Of a stretch of DNA of 64,000 bases, positions 9,248 through 17,789 are shown piece by piece. Made by a program: the position numbers and the translations under genes. The notes beneath the pieces were generated by a model. The model was given only the letters and a program-made list of their open reading frames with translations. It was not told the DNA's origin and did no database searches. The DNA is from Vibrio agarivorans (GTDB lineage: Bacteria > Pseudomonadota > Gammaproteobacteria > Enterobacterales > Vibrionaceae), in the NCBI RefSeq assembly GCF_030409635.1, contig NZ_JAUFQF010000004.1, forward strand, positions 1,088,241 through 1,152,240. Reading direction: 5' to 3'. Position 1 is the stretch's first letter. Each line of letters begins with the position of its first letter.

Positions 9248-11578
9248 CTACTTCTTCGCTTTAGCAAACGCTGCAGCAAATGCACCACCCATCGCACCAT
9301 TGCCTGAATCTTCACGGCTGCGTTGACCACCACGCGGATTATCACGACCTTTAGCTGCATTTCCGCGAGGAGCTGAACTGCGCCCCGTGCGATTATCCTG
9401 ACCAGGTTCATCTTTAAGGCGCATAGAAAGACCAATACGCTTGCGCTGAATATCTACTTCCATCACCTTCACCTTCACGATGTCACCTGCTTTTACTACT
9501 TCACGCGGGTCAGATACATAGCGGTCAGTCAGCGCAGAGATATGCACTAAACCATCTTGGTGGACACCTATATCCACAAACGCACCGAAGTTAGCCACAT
9601 TCGAAACAACGCCTTCTAGAATCATACCCGGTTCAAGATCTTTCACTTCATTGATACCTTCAGCAAAGGTGGCAGTCTTGAACTCAGGTCGAGGGTCACG
9701 TCCCGGTTTATCGAGCTCTTTGATAATGTCGGTAACGGTTGGTACACCAAAGTTGTCATTGGTGTAATCCACTGCGTGCAGTGACTTCAAGAAAGAAGAG
9801 TCACCAATCAGTGCTTTGATGTCTTTGCTATTTTTCTCTGCAATCGCTTTAACCACCGGATAGGCTTCTGGGTGAACCGAAGAGCCATCAAGCGGGTTTT
9901 TACCGTTCATGATGCGCAAGAAGCCTGCACACTGCTCAAAGGCTTTAGGCCCAAGGCGTGGCACTTTTTTCAATGCTGTACGAGCATCAAAGCGGCCGTT
10001 TTCATCACGAAAATCAACAATGTTCTGCGCAATGGTGGTGGTTAACCCTGCCACGCGAGTCAGTAGCGCAGCGGAAGCGGTATTCACATCCACACCCACT
10101 GCGTTTACACAGTCTTCAACAACCGCATCAAGGCGTTTAGCCAGCATTGACTGACTTACATCGTGCTGATATTGACCAACACCGATAGATTTCGGATCAA
10201 TCTTCACCAGCTCTGCCAGTGGGTCTTGCAAGCGACGAGCGATGGAAACTGCGCCACGCAGTGACACATCCATATTCGGGAACTCTTTAGCCGCAAGCTC
10301 AGAAGCCGAATACACGGAAGCACCTGCTTCGCTGACCATGATTTTTTGCACCTTGAGATTGCCACGCTGGATTAAATCCGCGACAAAACTATCCGTTTCA
10401 CGTGAAGCGGTGCCGTTACCAATTGCAATCAAATCGACATTAAACTTGCGCACCAACTGATCCACGATCTGCGCTGACTTGTCGTATTGTTTCTGAGGTG
10501 GGTGAGGGTAGATAGTCTCAGTGGCGAGTACTTTACCCGTCGAATCAACGATGGCAATTTTAGAGCCTGTACGTAGGCCTGGGTCAAGACCCAGAGTAGC
10601 ACGTGGGCCGGCAGGTGCCGCCATTAATAGGTCTTTTAAGTTAGTGGCAAAAACCTCAATCGCTTCAATTTCGGCACGCTCTTTCATTGCGCCCATAAGC
10701 TCGGTTTCCATGTGCATCGATACCTTGATGCGCCATGCCCAGCTAATCACCTGCTTTCGCCAACCATCAGCAGGTGCGCTGCTCAGGGTGATACCATAGT
10801 GATCGGCTATAATGGTTTCACAGTAAGACTGACGAATTCCTTCTTCCTGCTCAGGGTCGGCGTTCATGCTAATGGTGAGCATGCCCTCATTGCGACCACG
10901 CAGCATTGCCAGCGCGCGGTGCGAAGGCACTTTGCTGATCGCTTCTGAGTGCTCAAAATAGTCTTTGAACTTCTCACCCGCTTGTTCCTGTCCCGCGACA
11001 ACACGTGCTTCTAAATGTGCGTTGCGATTAAGGTGAGAGCGAACCTTCTCTAATAGGTCGGCATCTTCAGCGATGCGTTCCATAATAATCGCGCGTGCGC
11101 CATCCAGTGCCGCTTTGCTGTCAGCAATACCTTTATCGGTATCAATGAATTGATTCGCTTCGCTTTCAGGGTCGGTTTCAGGGTGATGCCAAAGCTTATC
11201 AGCGAGAGGCTCGAGACCTGCCTCAATCGCAATTTGTCCTTTGGTGCGACGTTTTGGTTTGTAGGGTAGGTAGAGATCTTCTAGTCGTGTCTTGCTATCA
11301 GCTTGATGGATAGACTTTTCTAGGTCGGGTGTGAGCTTACCTTGCTCCTGAATCGATTTCAGAATCGTACTACGACGGTCTTCCAGTTCACGCAGGTAGC
11401 TTAGGCGACTATCAAGGTTACGTAATTGGGTATCATCTAGGCCACCCGTGACCTCTTTACGGTAGCGGGCGATAAATGGGACGGTGTTGCCATCATCAAT
11501 CAAAGTGACAGCGGCCGTGACTTGATCAACGCGCACATTCAACTCTTGCGCGATCAGTTGGCTTATAGTTTGGCTCAT
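9248..11578 (-). CDS. RNA-binding transcription accessory protein Tex
   Basis: Tex is a cytoplasmic nucleic-acid-binding protein related to eukaryotic Spt6. The 776-residue protein has an N-terminal helical Tex domain, a YqgF/RNase H-like domain (around [18 protein letters not shown]), helix-hairpin-helix motifs (around [15 protein letters not shown]) and a C-terminal S1 domain (around [21 protein letters not shown]). The last 60 residues are a basic, glycine-rich, low-complexity tail. The length matches the family. Its 3' end abuts the repeat cluster. Confidence 0.95.
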   Translation of the reverse strand: MSQTISQLIAQELNVRVDQVTAAVTLIDDGNTVPFIARYRKEVTGGLDDTQLRNLDSRLSYLRELEDRRSTILKSIQEQGKLTPDLEKSIHQADSKTRLEDLYLPYKPKRRTKGQIAIEAGLEPLADKLWHHPETDPESEANQFIDTDKGIADSKAALDGARAIIMERIAEDADLLEKVRSHLNRNAHLEARVVAGQEQAGEKFKDYFEHSEAISKVPSHRALAMLRGRNEGMLTISMNADPEQEEGIRQSYCETIIADHYGITLSSAPADGWRKQVISWAWRIKVSMHMETELMGAMKERAEIEAIEVFATNLKDLLMAAPAGPRATLGLDPGLRTGSKIAIVDSTGKVLATETIYPHPPQKQYDKSAQIVDQLVRKFNVDLIAIGNGTASRETDSFVADLIQRGNLKVQKIMVSEAGASVYSASELAAKEFPNMDVSLRGAVSIARRLQDPLAELVKIDPKSIGVGQYQHDVSQSMLAKRLDAVVEDCVNAVGVDVNTASAALLTRVAGLTTTIAQNIVDFRDENGRFDARTALKKVPRLGPKAFEQCAGFLRIMNGKNPLDGSSVHPEAYPVVKAIAEKNSKDIKALIGDSSFLKSLHAVDYTNDNFGVPTVTDIIKELDKPGRDPRPEFKTATFAEGINEVKDLEPGMILEGVVSNVANFGAFVDIGVHQDGLVHISALTDRYVSDPREVVKAGDIVKVKVMEVDIQRKRIGLSMRLKDEPGQDNRTGRSSAPRGNAAKGRDNPRGGQRSREDSGNGAMGGAFAAAFAKAKK

Positions 11579-11820
11579 TCCGGTGGCCTCATTGTTTGTT
11601 CTAACTTCAGGATATAGGGGTGAGAGGGAGCTTTTGCAATAGTGACATGTTCTTAGATTCTAAGAATTATTTCGCAAGTGGCATTTACTTTGGTAAGAAA
11701 TGTGTCAAAACTTTATGAATCAACATGATGTGTCGCCTTTTATTTGGGACAATTCGCCGCTCATAGCGGTCATACAAGTTTCGCCATTGCCAACTTGTAC
11801 CTAACTCACGGAAAGAAAGA

Positions 11821-13716
11821 ATGAGAAAAACAGTACTCACTCTCGTCGCAAGCCTTTCACTGGCGCTTGGCACAGCCATACCTGCAGCCTCGGCTCAATC
11901 GTATGAGCACTTAGATGCCACGACTCAACATCCCCTATTTATGCTTGATGACCGCCCCGTACTTGGTGGCATCGAAAATGTGTATTACAGCGATATCCCA
12001 GAGCTTGAGGGTGTTGCCTTTACCGGAAAGATTGATACGGGCGCCGATACGACATCGATGCACGCTATCGATGTGCATGTCTACAGCACCAATCCGAAAT
12101 ATGAAGGCCTGAAAGATGAGGAATTTTTGGAAAAAATGGTCGATGAATACGGCGGCCCGAAAAGTAACTGGTGGCTCGATAGCTACGATGAGGTTGCTGA
12201 AGAGGTAGCCGGCTTTGTGACATTCGTTATACCGCACCCTTACACTGGTGAGCATGTGAATGTTGAGCTTCCATTGTCACGTCCGAGTGTTGTGCGCAGC
12301 CGAACGAGTGAAAAGCCTATCTATCGCCCAGTAGTCAAACTCCCTATGACTATTGCAGGAGAAACGGTGATGACGGAGGTGAACCTGACCGACCGTGCCC
12401 ATTTTTCTTCTCCGATCCTTATCGGCAAAACGTTCTTGCGTGAACATGCATGGGTGTTTACCGGCTACGACTTTTTGCAGTCAAAGTCTGACTCACAGCT
12501 GATTGGTAAACGCGAGGTGCTTAATATTGAGGGCTTGCCTTATACCACTAGTCTCTCTTTCGCCAACCGCTACACCATCTTCCATGCGACAAACGTCAAA
12601 GTGGATGAAGAGGCAGAAACAGTCAACTTCACCTTACATAGTGATGATGAGTCAAAGCCGATGACGCTGCCTTTAGTGCGAATGTTAAAAGTCTCTGGCA
12701 ACGAGCGACCGCTCGTCTATCTTCCAGTCGAGTTTGGTGAGTTAGGCACTAAGATGGTGTTAGCTTATCCCGATGACCGTTCAGACAATTCATCTGAGCT
12801 GCGTCTAGGCCATGAGATACTTAATCAGTGGTTTGTGATTGATACCGACAAAAAGCAATGGTTGAATGGTAAAGGAAAGAGTTATAAGCAAGCCGTGAGT
12901 GAAGGTGCGTTGGTGGTCTCTCCAGTCGAAGAGATACAAGTGGAAGGCATTCCTATGGATGCTGAGCCCTCTTTTGTGGTTCAAACATCGCTACTGAAAG
13001 TCAAAGATTACCGCTTGACCAAGAAAGGTAAGAAAGAGTTTGTCACTTTTAGCCTCACAGATCAGCGTGGTGAGCCAGTTCGCATCACCAAGCCTGTTGA
13101 GCGCAAGGTCAGAGTCGGCGACGAGGTTCGCCCTATCATCAACACAAAACTGACGATGGCTGATGTGACGGACGATCGAGACGTTGCACTGACAAAGCTC
13201 GGACCGAAAGAGCAAGACCCATATTTCGTCTTGGGTCAAAACTTGGTGAAAAACGAAGTGCTGGTGGACACGCGTACCGATCATATTCTTGATAGTTACC
13301 CACTATTTAAAGCCGGTTACATTGAGCAAGCAACGGTGGAAGGCTTAACCTTCCCAGTTAAGCTAGATACCGGTGCAGATATTACCTCTATCAGCGCAAC
13401 AGATATTCAGCAGTTTGAGCGCGATGGTGTGCCAATGGCGAGCTTCACGTACAGCAATCGCTCCGGACAAGAGCAAGAGTTCACACTAGAGGTGGTTGAT
13501 GTTATGCGCATCAAAGCGAAAAAGGGCGAAGAAACCAATGTACGTCCAGTCGTGATGATGAATGTGAAGCTCGGTAATGTAGAGAAGAAAGTGCGGGTTA
13601 ACTTGCAAGACCGCTCACGCTTTGAATACAGCATGATTCTAGGTAAAAATTTCTTGAAGTATGGTGCAGTAGTCAGCAGTGATGAGCAGTATATCTATAC
13701 GAGTAAACCAGAGTAA
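11821..13716 (+). CDS. Exported four-unit retropepsin-like protein
   Basis: This 631-residue protein has a signal peptide (cut near ASA, residue 25) and four tandem units of the PF05618-type 'ATP-dependent zinc protease' retropepsin fold. Every unit ends in a similar RPxx...LGxxxL pattern, with the glycines at 202, 330, 472 and 608. Units 1 and 4 keep the catalytic DTGAD (Asp72 and Asp516); units 2 and 3 have lost it (for example FANRYTIFHATNV replaces DTGADTTSMHAIDV). Homologues are often linked to peptide ligation or cell-surface processing by neighbouring ATP-grasp genes, but none is adjacent here. Substrate unknown. It is monocistronic, with repeats immediately downstream. Confidence 0.8.
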   Translation: MRKTVLTLVASLSLALGTAIPAASAQSYEHLDATTQHPLFMLDDRPVLGGIENVYYSDIPELEGVAFTGKIDTGADTTSMHAIDVHVYSTNPKYEGLKDEEFLEKMVDEYGGPKSNWWLDSYDEVAEEVAGFVTFVIPHPYTGEHVNVELPLSRPSVVRSRTSEKPIYRPVVKLPMTIAGETVMTEVNLTDRAHFSSPILIGKTFLREHAWVFTGYDFLQSKSDSQLIGKREVLNIEGLPYTTSLSFANRYTIFHATNVKVDEEAETVNFTLHSDDESKPMTLPLVRMLKVSGNERPLVYLPVEFGELGTKMVLAYPDDRSDNSSELRLGHEILNQWFVIDTDKKQWLNGKGKSYKQAVSEGALVVSPVEEIQVEGIPMDAEPSFVVQTSLLKVKDYRLTKKGKKEFVTFSLTDQRGEPVRITKPVERKVRVGDEVRPIINTKLTMADVTDDRDVALTKLGPKEQDPYFVLGQNLVKNEVLVDTRTDHILDSYPLFKAGYIEQATVEGLTFPVKLDTGADITSISATDIQQFERDGVPMASFTYSNRSGQEQEFTLEVVDVMRIKAKKGEETNVRPVVMMNVKLGNVEKKVRVNLQDRSRFEYSMILGKNFLKYGAVVSSDEQYIYTSKPE

Positions 13717-13726
13717 TCTGATTTAG

Positions 13727-14337
13727 CTCCTCCCCCTTTTCAAGGGGGAGGCCGGGAGGGGGTAAATTGCCCTGAAGGCTAACGCACACCGTGATATACG
13801 AGGTTAGTGCGTATTAACCCCACCCTAACCCTCCCCTTGATAAGGGGAGGGGACAAAGAGCGTTAGCGACTGAGCTGTTGCTCTTGCTCCTCCCCCTTTT
13901 TCAAGGGGGAGGCCGGGAGGGGGTTAACTGCCCAGAAGGCTAACGCACACCGTGATACATGAGGTTAGTGCGTATTAACCCCACCCCAACCCTCCCCTTG
14001 ATAAGGGGAGGGGACAAAGAGCGTTAGCGACTGAGCTGTTGCTCTTGCTCCTCCCCCTTTTCAAGGGGGAGGCCGGGAGGGGGTTAACTGCCCAGAAGGT
14101 TAACGCACACCGTGATACATGAGGTTAGTGCGTATTAACCCCCACCCTAGCCCTCCCTTTGATAAGGGGAGGGGACAAAGAGCGTTAGCGACTGAGCTGT
14201 TGCTCTTGCTCCTCCCCCTTTTTCAAGGGGGAGGTTGGGAGGGGGTTAACTGCTCAGAAGGTTAACGCACACCGTGATATACGAGGTTAGTGCGTATTAA
14301 CCCCACCCTAGCCCTCCCCTTGATAAGGGGAGGGGAT
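13727..14337. repeat. GC-rich palindromic repeat cluster, four tandem copies
   Basis: Four copies of a unit of 160-161 bases begin at 13727, 13887, 14048 and 14209. Each unit holds CTCCTCCCCCTTTTCAAGGGGGAGG, then GGGAGGGGGTTAA, a spacer with its own CGCAC/GTGCG arms, TTAACCCCACCC, and CTCCCCTTGATAAGGGGAGG; copies are joined by GACAAAGAGCGTTAGCGACTGAG. Copies differ by a handful of substitutions and T-run lengths. The cluster fills the 670 bases between the retropepsin-like gene and greB. Confidence 0.93.
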
Positions 14338-14387
14338 AACGCCTTTCCGTGGAAAGGGTATTGATTGATAAAACTAGAAATAACCAA

Positions 14388-14867
14388 GTGAAAACCAAAC
14401 TAATCACCCGTGAGGGCTACAACAAACTCAAACAAGAGCACGATTATCTGTGGAATGAGCGACGTCCTGAAGTGACAAAAATCGTCACATGGGCTGCAAG
14501 CCTTGGCGATCGAAGCGAAAACGCCGACTACACGTTCAATAAGCGCTTATTGCGCCAAATCGACCGCCGCGTTCGCTTTCTGCGTAAGTTTCTTCCAGAC
14601 GTCACGATTGTCGATTACTCACCACAGCAGGAAGGAAAAGTGTTCTTTGGAGCCTGGGTAGAAATTGAGAACGAAGACGGTGATATAAAGCGTTTTCGAA
14701 TCGTTGGCCCTGAAGAGATTTATGGTGACTCAAAGGGTTACATCTCAATTGATTCGCCAATGGCAAGAGCTTTGCTCAAGAAAGAAGTCGATGATGAGTT
14801 TGTCGTTCGCACACCACAAGGCGACAAGGAGTGGTTTATCAATTCCATTGAGTATGAAAAAGAGTAA
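14388..14867 (+). CDS. greB: Transcript cleavage factor GreB
   Basis: GreB stimulates RNA polymerase to cleave backtracked transcripts. The protein (159 residues) has the N-terminal coiled coil with the acidic tip region SLGDRSENADY and the C-terminal FKBP-like domain with IVDYSPQQEGKVFFGAWVEIEN and SIDSPMARALLKK. The start is placed at GTG 14388 because GreB homologues begin (M)KTxLITREGY; a longer frame from 14349 would add 13 unsupported residues. No strong ribosome site precedes the GTG, so the start is not certain. Only 50 unique bases separate it from the repeat cluster. Confidence 0.93.
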   Translation: MKTKLITREGYNKLKQEHDYLWNERRPEVTKIVTWAASLGDRSENADYTFNKRLLRQIDRRVRFLRKFLPDVTIVDYSPQQEGKVFFGAWVEIENEDGDIKRFRIVGPEEIYGDSKGYISIDSPMARALLKKEVDDEFVVRTPQGDKEWFINSIEYEKE

Positions 14868-15028
14868 CTTAATTTCTCTTTGCTCAAGAAATACTCATTA
14901 ACAATTATCTCAACCTTGGTGCAGAAAAAAATGTTACATTTTGCGCATAATCCTGTACCAACGCCAACCAAGCACGATAGCTAAGTGCTGTATGGGCGGC
15001 AATCGCCTCTTATTAATAGGACGGTTTC

Positions 15029-15748
15029 ATGCAAGAAAACTTTAAAATCTTAGTAGTCGATGACGATGCGCGTCTGCGTGCATTACTAGAGCGTTACCTT
15101 ACGGAGCAAGGTTTCCAAGTGCGCAGTGTCGCCAATAGTGAACAGATGGACCGTCTATTAACTCGCGAGAGCTTCAACCTGATGGTGTTGGACTTGATGC
15201 TACCAGGTGAAGATGGTCTTTCTATCTGTCGTCGTCTGCGTAACGCGAATAACACACTGCCTATCCTGATGCTGACAGCAAAAGGCGATGAGGTTGACCG
15301 TATCGTGGGCCTTGAAGTGGGTGCAGATGATTACCTGCCAAAACCTTTCAACCCACGTGAATTGCTTGCTCGTATCAAAGCAGTACTGCGTCGTCAAAAC
15401 GTAGAAGCACCGGGTGCGCCTAGCTCTGCTGAATCAGTAGTTGAATTTGGTGACTTCCGTCTAAACCTTGGCACACGTGAGATGTTCCGCGGTGAAGAGT
15501 CTATGCCTTTGACGTCGGGTGAGTTTGCGGTATTAAAAGCGCTAGTGACCAATGCTCGTGAGCCAATGTCTCGTGATAAGCTAATGAACATGGCTCGTGG
15601 TCGTGAGTACTCCGCGATGGAACGCTCAATCGATGTTCAAATCTCTCGCTTACGCCGCATGCTTGAGGTTGACCCAAGCAAACCTCGCTACATTCAAACC
15701 GTATGGGGCTTAGGCTATGTCTTTGTTCCAGATGGCAAAGCAGTATAA
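15029..15748 (+). CDS. ompR: Osmolarity response regulator OmpR
   Basis: OmpR is the DNA-binding response regulator paired with EnvZ; it controls porins and other osmolarity- or acid-responsive genes. The receiver domain (1-125) has the acidic pair Asp11/Asp12, the phosphorylation site Asp55 and Lys105; the C-terminal winged helix ends WGLGYVFVPDG. The length of 239 matches the family. AGGACGG precedes the ATG. A terminator follows, separating it from envZ. Confidence 0.97.
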   Translation: MQENFKILVVDDDARLRALLERYLTEQGFQVRSVANSEQMDRLLTRESFNLMVLDLMLPGEDGLSICRRLRNANNTLPILMLTAKGDEVDRIVGLEVGADDYLPKPFNPRELLARIKAVLRRQNVEAPGAPSSAESVVEFGDFRLNLGTREMFRGEESMPLTSGEFAVLKALVTNAREPMSRDKLMNMARGREYSAMERSIDVQISRLRRMLEVDPSKPRYIQTVWGLGYVFVPDGKAV

Positions 15749-15765
15749 GCTGACTTAATGAAACG

Positions 15766-15792
15766 AAAGGCGCTCATTGGAGCGCCTTTTTA
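15766..15792 (+). terminator. Terminator between ompR and envZ
   Basis: AAAGGCGCTC and GAGCGCCTTT pair around ATTG and are followed by TTTA. It lies 17 bases after the ompR stop and 50 bases before the envZ ATG. Confidence 0.85.
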
Positions 15793-15842
15793 GTATACTC
15801 ACGTCAATCAACATCACCTTGCACTCTGTATTAAGGATTAAT

Positions 15843-17147
15843 ATGCGTGTTCGTAGTTCAATCACTCAGTCCATCATTCTGTTTTTGACCATCTTGGTCG
15901 CCAGCCAGATTTACTCCTATTACGCAGTATTCAACTATGCGTTGCTGCCAAGTTTAGGCCAGTTCAATAAACTGTTGAGCTATGAAATCCAACTGATGAT
16001 GGACAACGGACAAGCAATTGACGAAGAGTTAGAGCGTCCCGTGCGTCAACGTGTACTGCGTGAGCTAGGTGTAACTTTACATGCCAAAGATAGCGAACTA
16101 GGGCAGAAATTCCAAAATGCGATGGCGATTGATCTGATGAGCGAAGACATGAGCCAAGAGCTTGGTCAACCCACAGAAGTGCGCTTGAGTCTAGGTGATG
16201 AGAGCTATGTGTTGTGGATGAGCCTAGACGCCTTGCCTGACTCGGTAATACGTATCCCCCTCACTGAACTGCAAGAAGAAGACTTTTCACCACTGTTCTA
16301 TAACAGCGTCATCATGGCATTGGTGCTAGTGCTGGGCGGCTGGCTGTTTATTCGAGTACAAAACAGACCCTTGTTGGCTCTAGAGAAAGCGGCGATCAAA
16401 GTCGGACATGGTGAAATACCACAACCCTTACCAGAGCGCGGCTCGACAGAAATTCGCTCCGTAACTCGCGCTTTCAACCAAATGTCAAAAGGCATCCAAG
16501 CCCTTGAAGAAGACCGAGCGCTATTGATGGCGGGCATCAGTCACGACATTCGCACACCGTTGACTCGAATTCGCTTAGCGACAGAGATGATGTCGCCAGA
16601 AGATAACTATCTAGCCGAAGGCATCATCAGTGATACTGAAGAGTGTAATGAGATCATCGGCCAGTTTATGGATTACCTTAAGCCCGTCCAAAGCGACCAG
16701 TTTGTCAGCGTCGATATCAATGGTATGACAGAAGAAATAGCGTCAGCAGAGTATGGCCCTGATGTCAGCATTGAAGCGGTACTGAGCGATGATTTACTCG
16801 ATGCAAAAGGAAGCCCAATCGCTATCAAGCGCGCGGTAGCCAACCTGGTCATGAATGCAACTCGTTACGGTAATGGCTGGATCAGAATCACCACAGGCAT
16901 GACGGCAGACAAACAATTGGTATCAGTAACGGTTGAAGACAACGGGCCGGGTATCGCAGAGGAACAAGTAAGCAAATTGTTCGAACCTTTTACCCGAGGC
17001 GACACCGCCCGCGGCAGTGAAGGCACAGGCCTTGGGCTAGCAATCGTCAAACGTATTATTAGCCAGCACAACGGCGCGATTGTGATTAATAATCGCAGTG
17101 AGGGTGGGTTAAAGGCGCAGATCAGTTTTCCTACGGTGAAGAAGTAA
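15843..17147 (+). CDS. envZ: Sensor histidine kinase EnvZ
   Basis: EnvZ is the inner-membrane sensor kinase/phosphatase for OmpR. It has two transmembrane segments (residues about 9-26 and 155-175) flanking a periplasmic region, a HAMP domain, a DHp domain with His234 in [10 protein letters not shown], and a catalytic domain with the N box (VMNATRYG), G1 (DNGPGI) and G2 ([11 protein letters not shown]). ATG 15843 is preferred because AAGGA lies five bases before it; a longer in-frame extension upstream would run through the terminator. Confidence 0.95.
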   Translation: MRVRSSITQSIILFLTILVASQIYSYYAVFNYALLPSLGQFNKLLSYEIQLMMDNGQAIDEELERPVRQRVLRELGVTLHAKDSELGQKFQNAMAIDLMSEDMSQELGQPTEVRLSLGDESYVLWMSLDALPDSVIRIPLTELQEEDFSPLFYNSVIMALVLVLGGWLFIRVQNRPLLALEKAAIKVGHGEIPQPLPERGSTEIRSVTRAFNQMSKGIQALEEDRALLMAGISHDIRTPLTRIRLATEMMSPEDNYLAEGIISDTEECNEIIGQFMDYLKPVQSDQFVSVDINGMTEEIASAEYGPDVSIEAVLSDDLLDAKGSPIAIKRAVANLVMNATRYGNGWIRITTGMTADKQLVSVTVEDNGPGIAEEQVSKLFEPFTRGDTARGSEGTGLGLAIVKRIISQHNGAIVINNRSEGGLKAQISFPTVKK

Positions 17148-17157
17148 AGTTAGCTCT

Positions 17158-17364
17158 TGCTCTTGCTCCTCCCCCTTATCAAGGGGGAGGCTGGGAGGGG
17201 GTTAAATGCACGGTCAGCAAATGCCAAGCCCTGCATAAGTTGATAGTTTTTTAACCCCACCCTAACCCTCCCCTTGATAAGGGGAGGGAACAAAGAGCGT
17301 CAGCGACTGAGCTTTTGCTCTTGCTCCTCCTCCTTTTCAAGGGGGAGGCTGGGAGGGGGTTAAA
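17158..17364. repeat. GC-rich palindromic repeat cluster, one and a half copies
   Basis: One full unit (CTCCCCCTTATCAAGGGGGAG, GGGAGGGGGTTAA, locus-specific spacer, TTAACCCCACCC, CTCCCCTTGATAAGGGGAGGG) is followed by the same linker as the 13727 cluster (AAAGAGCGTCAGCGACTGAG) and a second left arm that ends at the 3' end of the DUF559 gene. Same family as the clusters at 8896, 13727 and 39149. Confidence 0.9.
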
Positions 17365-17365
17365 C

Positions 17366-17731
17366 TTAAGCATTATGTTTATCGATAAAGTGCCATATTT
17401 GTTCTAGTACATCATCCAAGTGACAAACAACCTGCTCATTAGTAAATCGCATTACCGAAAGCCCTAGAGAGGATAGATAGCGATCACGTAACTCGTCTTT
17501 TTGCTGATAAACAGGGGTGTAGTGAGAGTCACCATCTAGCTCGATAACGAGCTGGAGCTCGGCACAGTAAAAATCGACGATGTAACGGTTGATACTATGC
17601 TGCCTGCGAAATTTCACGTTGAGCTGACGAGCGCGAAGCTGTTGCCAAAGTAAAACCTCTGGTTGAGGCATGTTTACTCGAAGTTTTTGGCGAGTCTTTT
17701 TTAGAACTGGAATATTATTGATTCTTCTCAT
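17366..17731 (-). CDS. DUF559 endonuclease-fold protein
   Basis: This 121-residue protein belongs to the DUF559 family, predicted to have the very-short-patch-repair/restriction endonuclease fold. Core residues visible are RRQHSINRYIVDFYC (residues 42-56) and LVIELDGDSH (61-70), which fit the D-x(n)-ExD active-site pattern of this fold. No partner methylase or toxin/antitoxin gene is adjacent. A strong AAGGAAGG ribosome site precedes the ATG. Its stop directly abuts a repeat arm. Function unproven. Confidence 0.85.
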   Translation of the reverse strand: MRRINNIPVLKKTRQKLRVNMPQPEVLLWQQLRARQLNVKFRRQHSINRYIVDFYCAELQLVIELDGDSHYTPVYQQKDELRDRYLSSLGLSVMRFTNEQVVCHLDDVLEQIWHFIDKHNA

Positions 17732-17789
17732 TAACCTTCCTTGGTTGTATCCATTCAGTAATGGCTAATCCCTTTTCAAATCTGACCCA

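Noticed and set aside
8896..14337. GC-rich tandem repeats as an integron cassette array (attC sites)
   Set aside because: No GTTRRRY core, no integrase, and the spacers are not genes.
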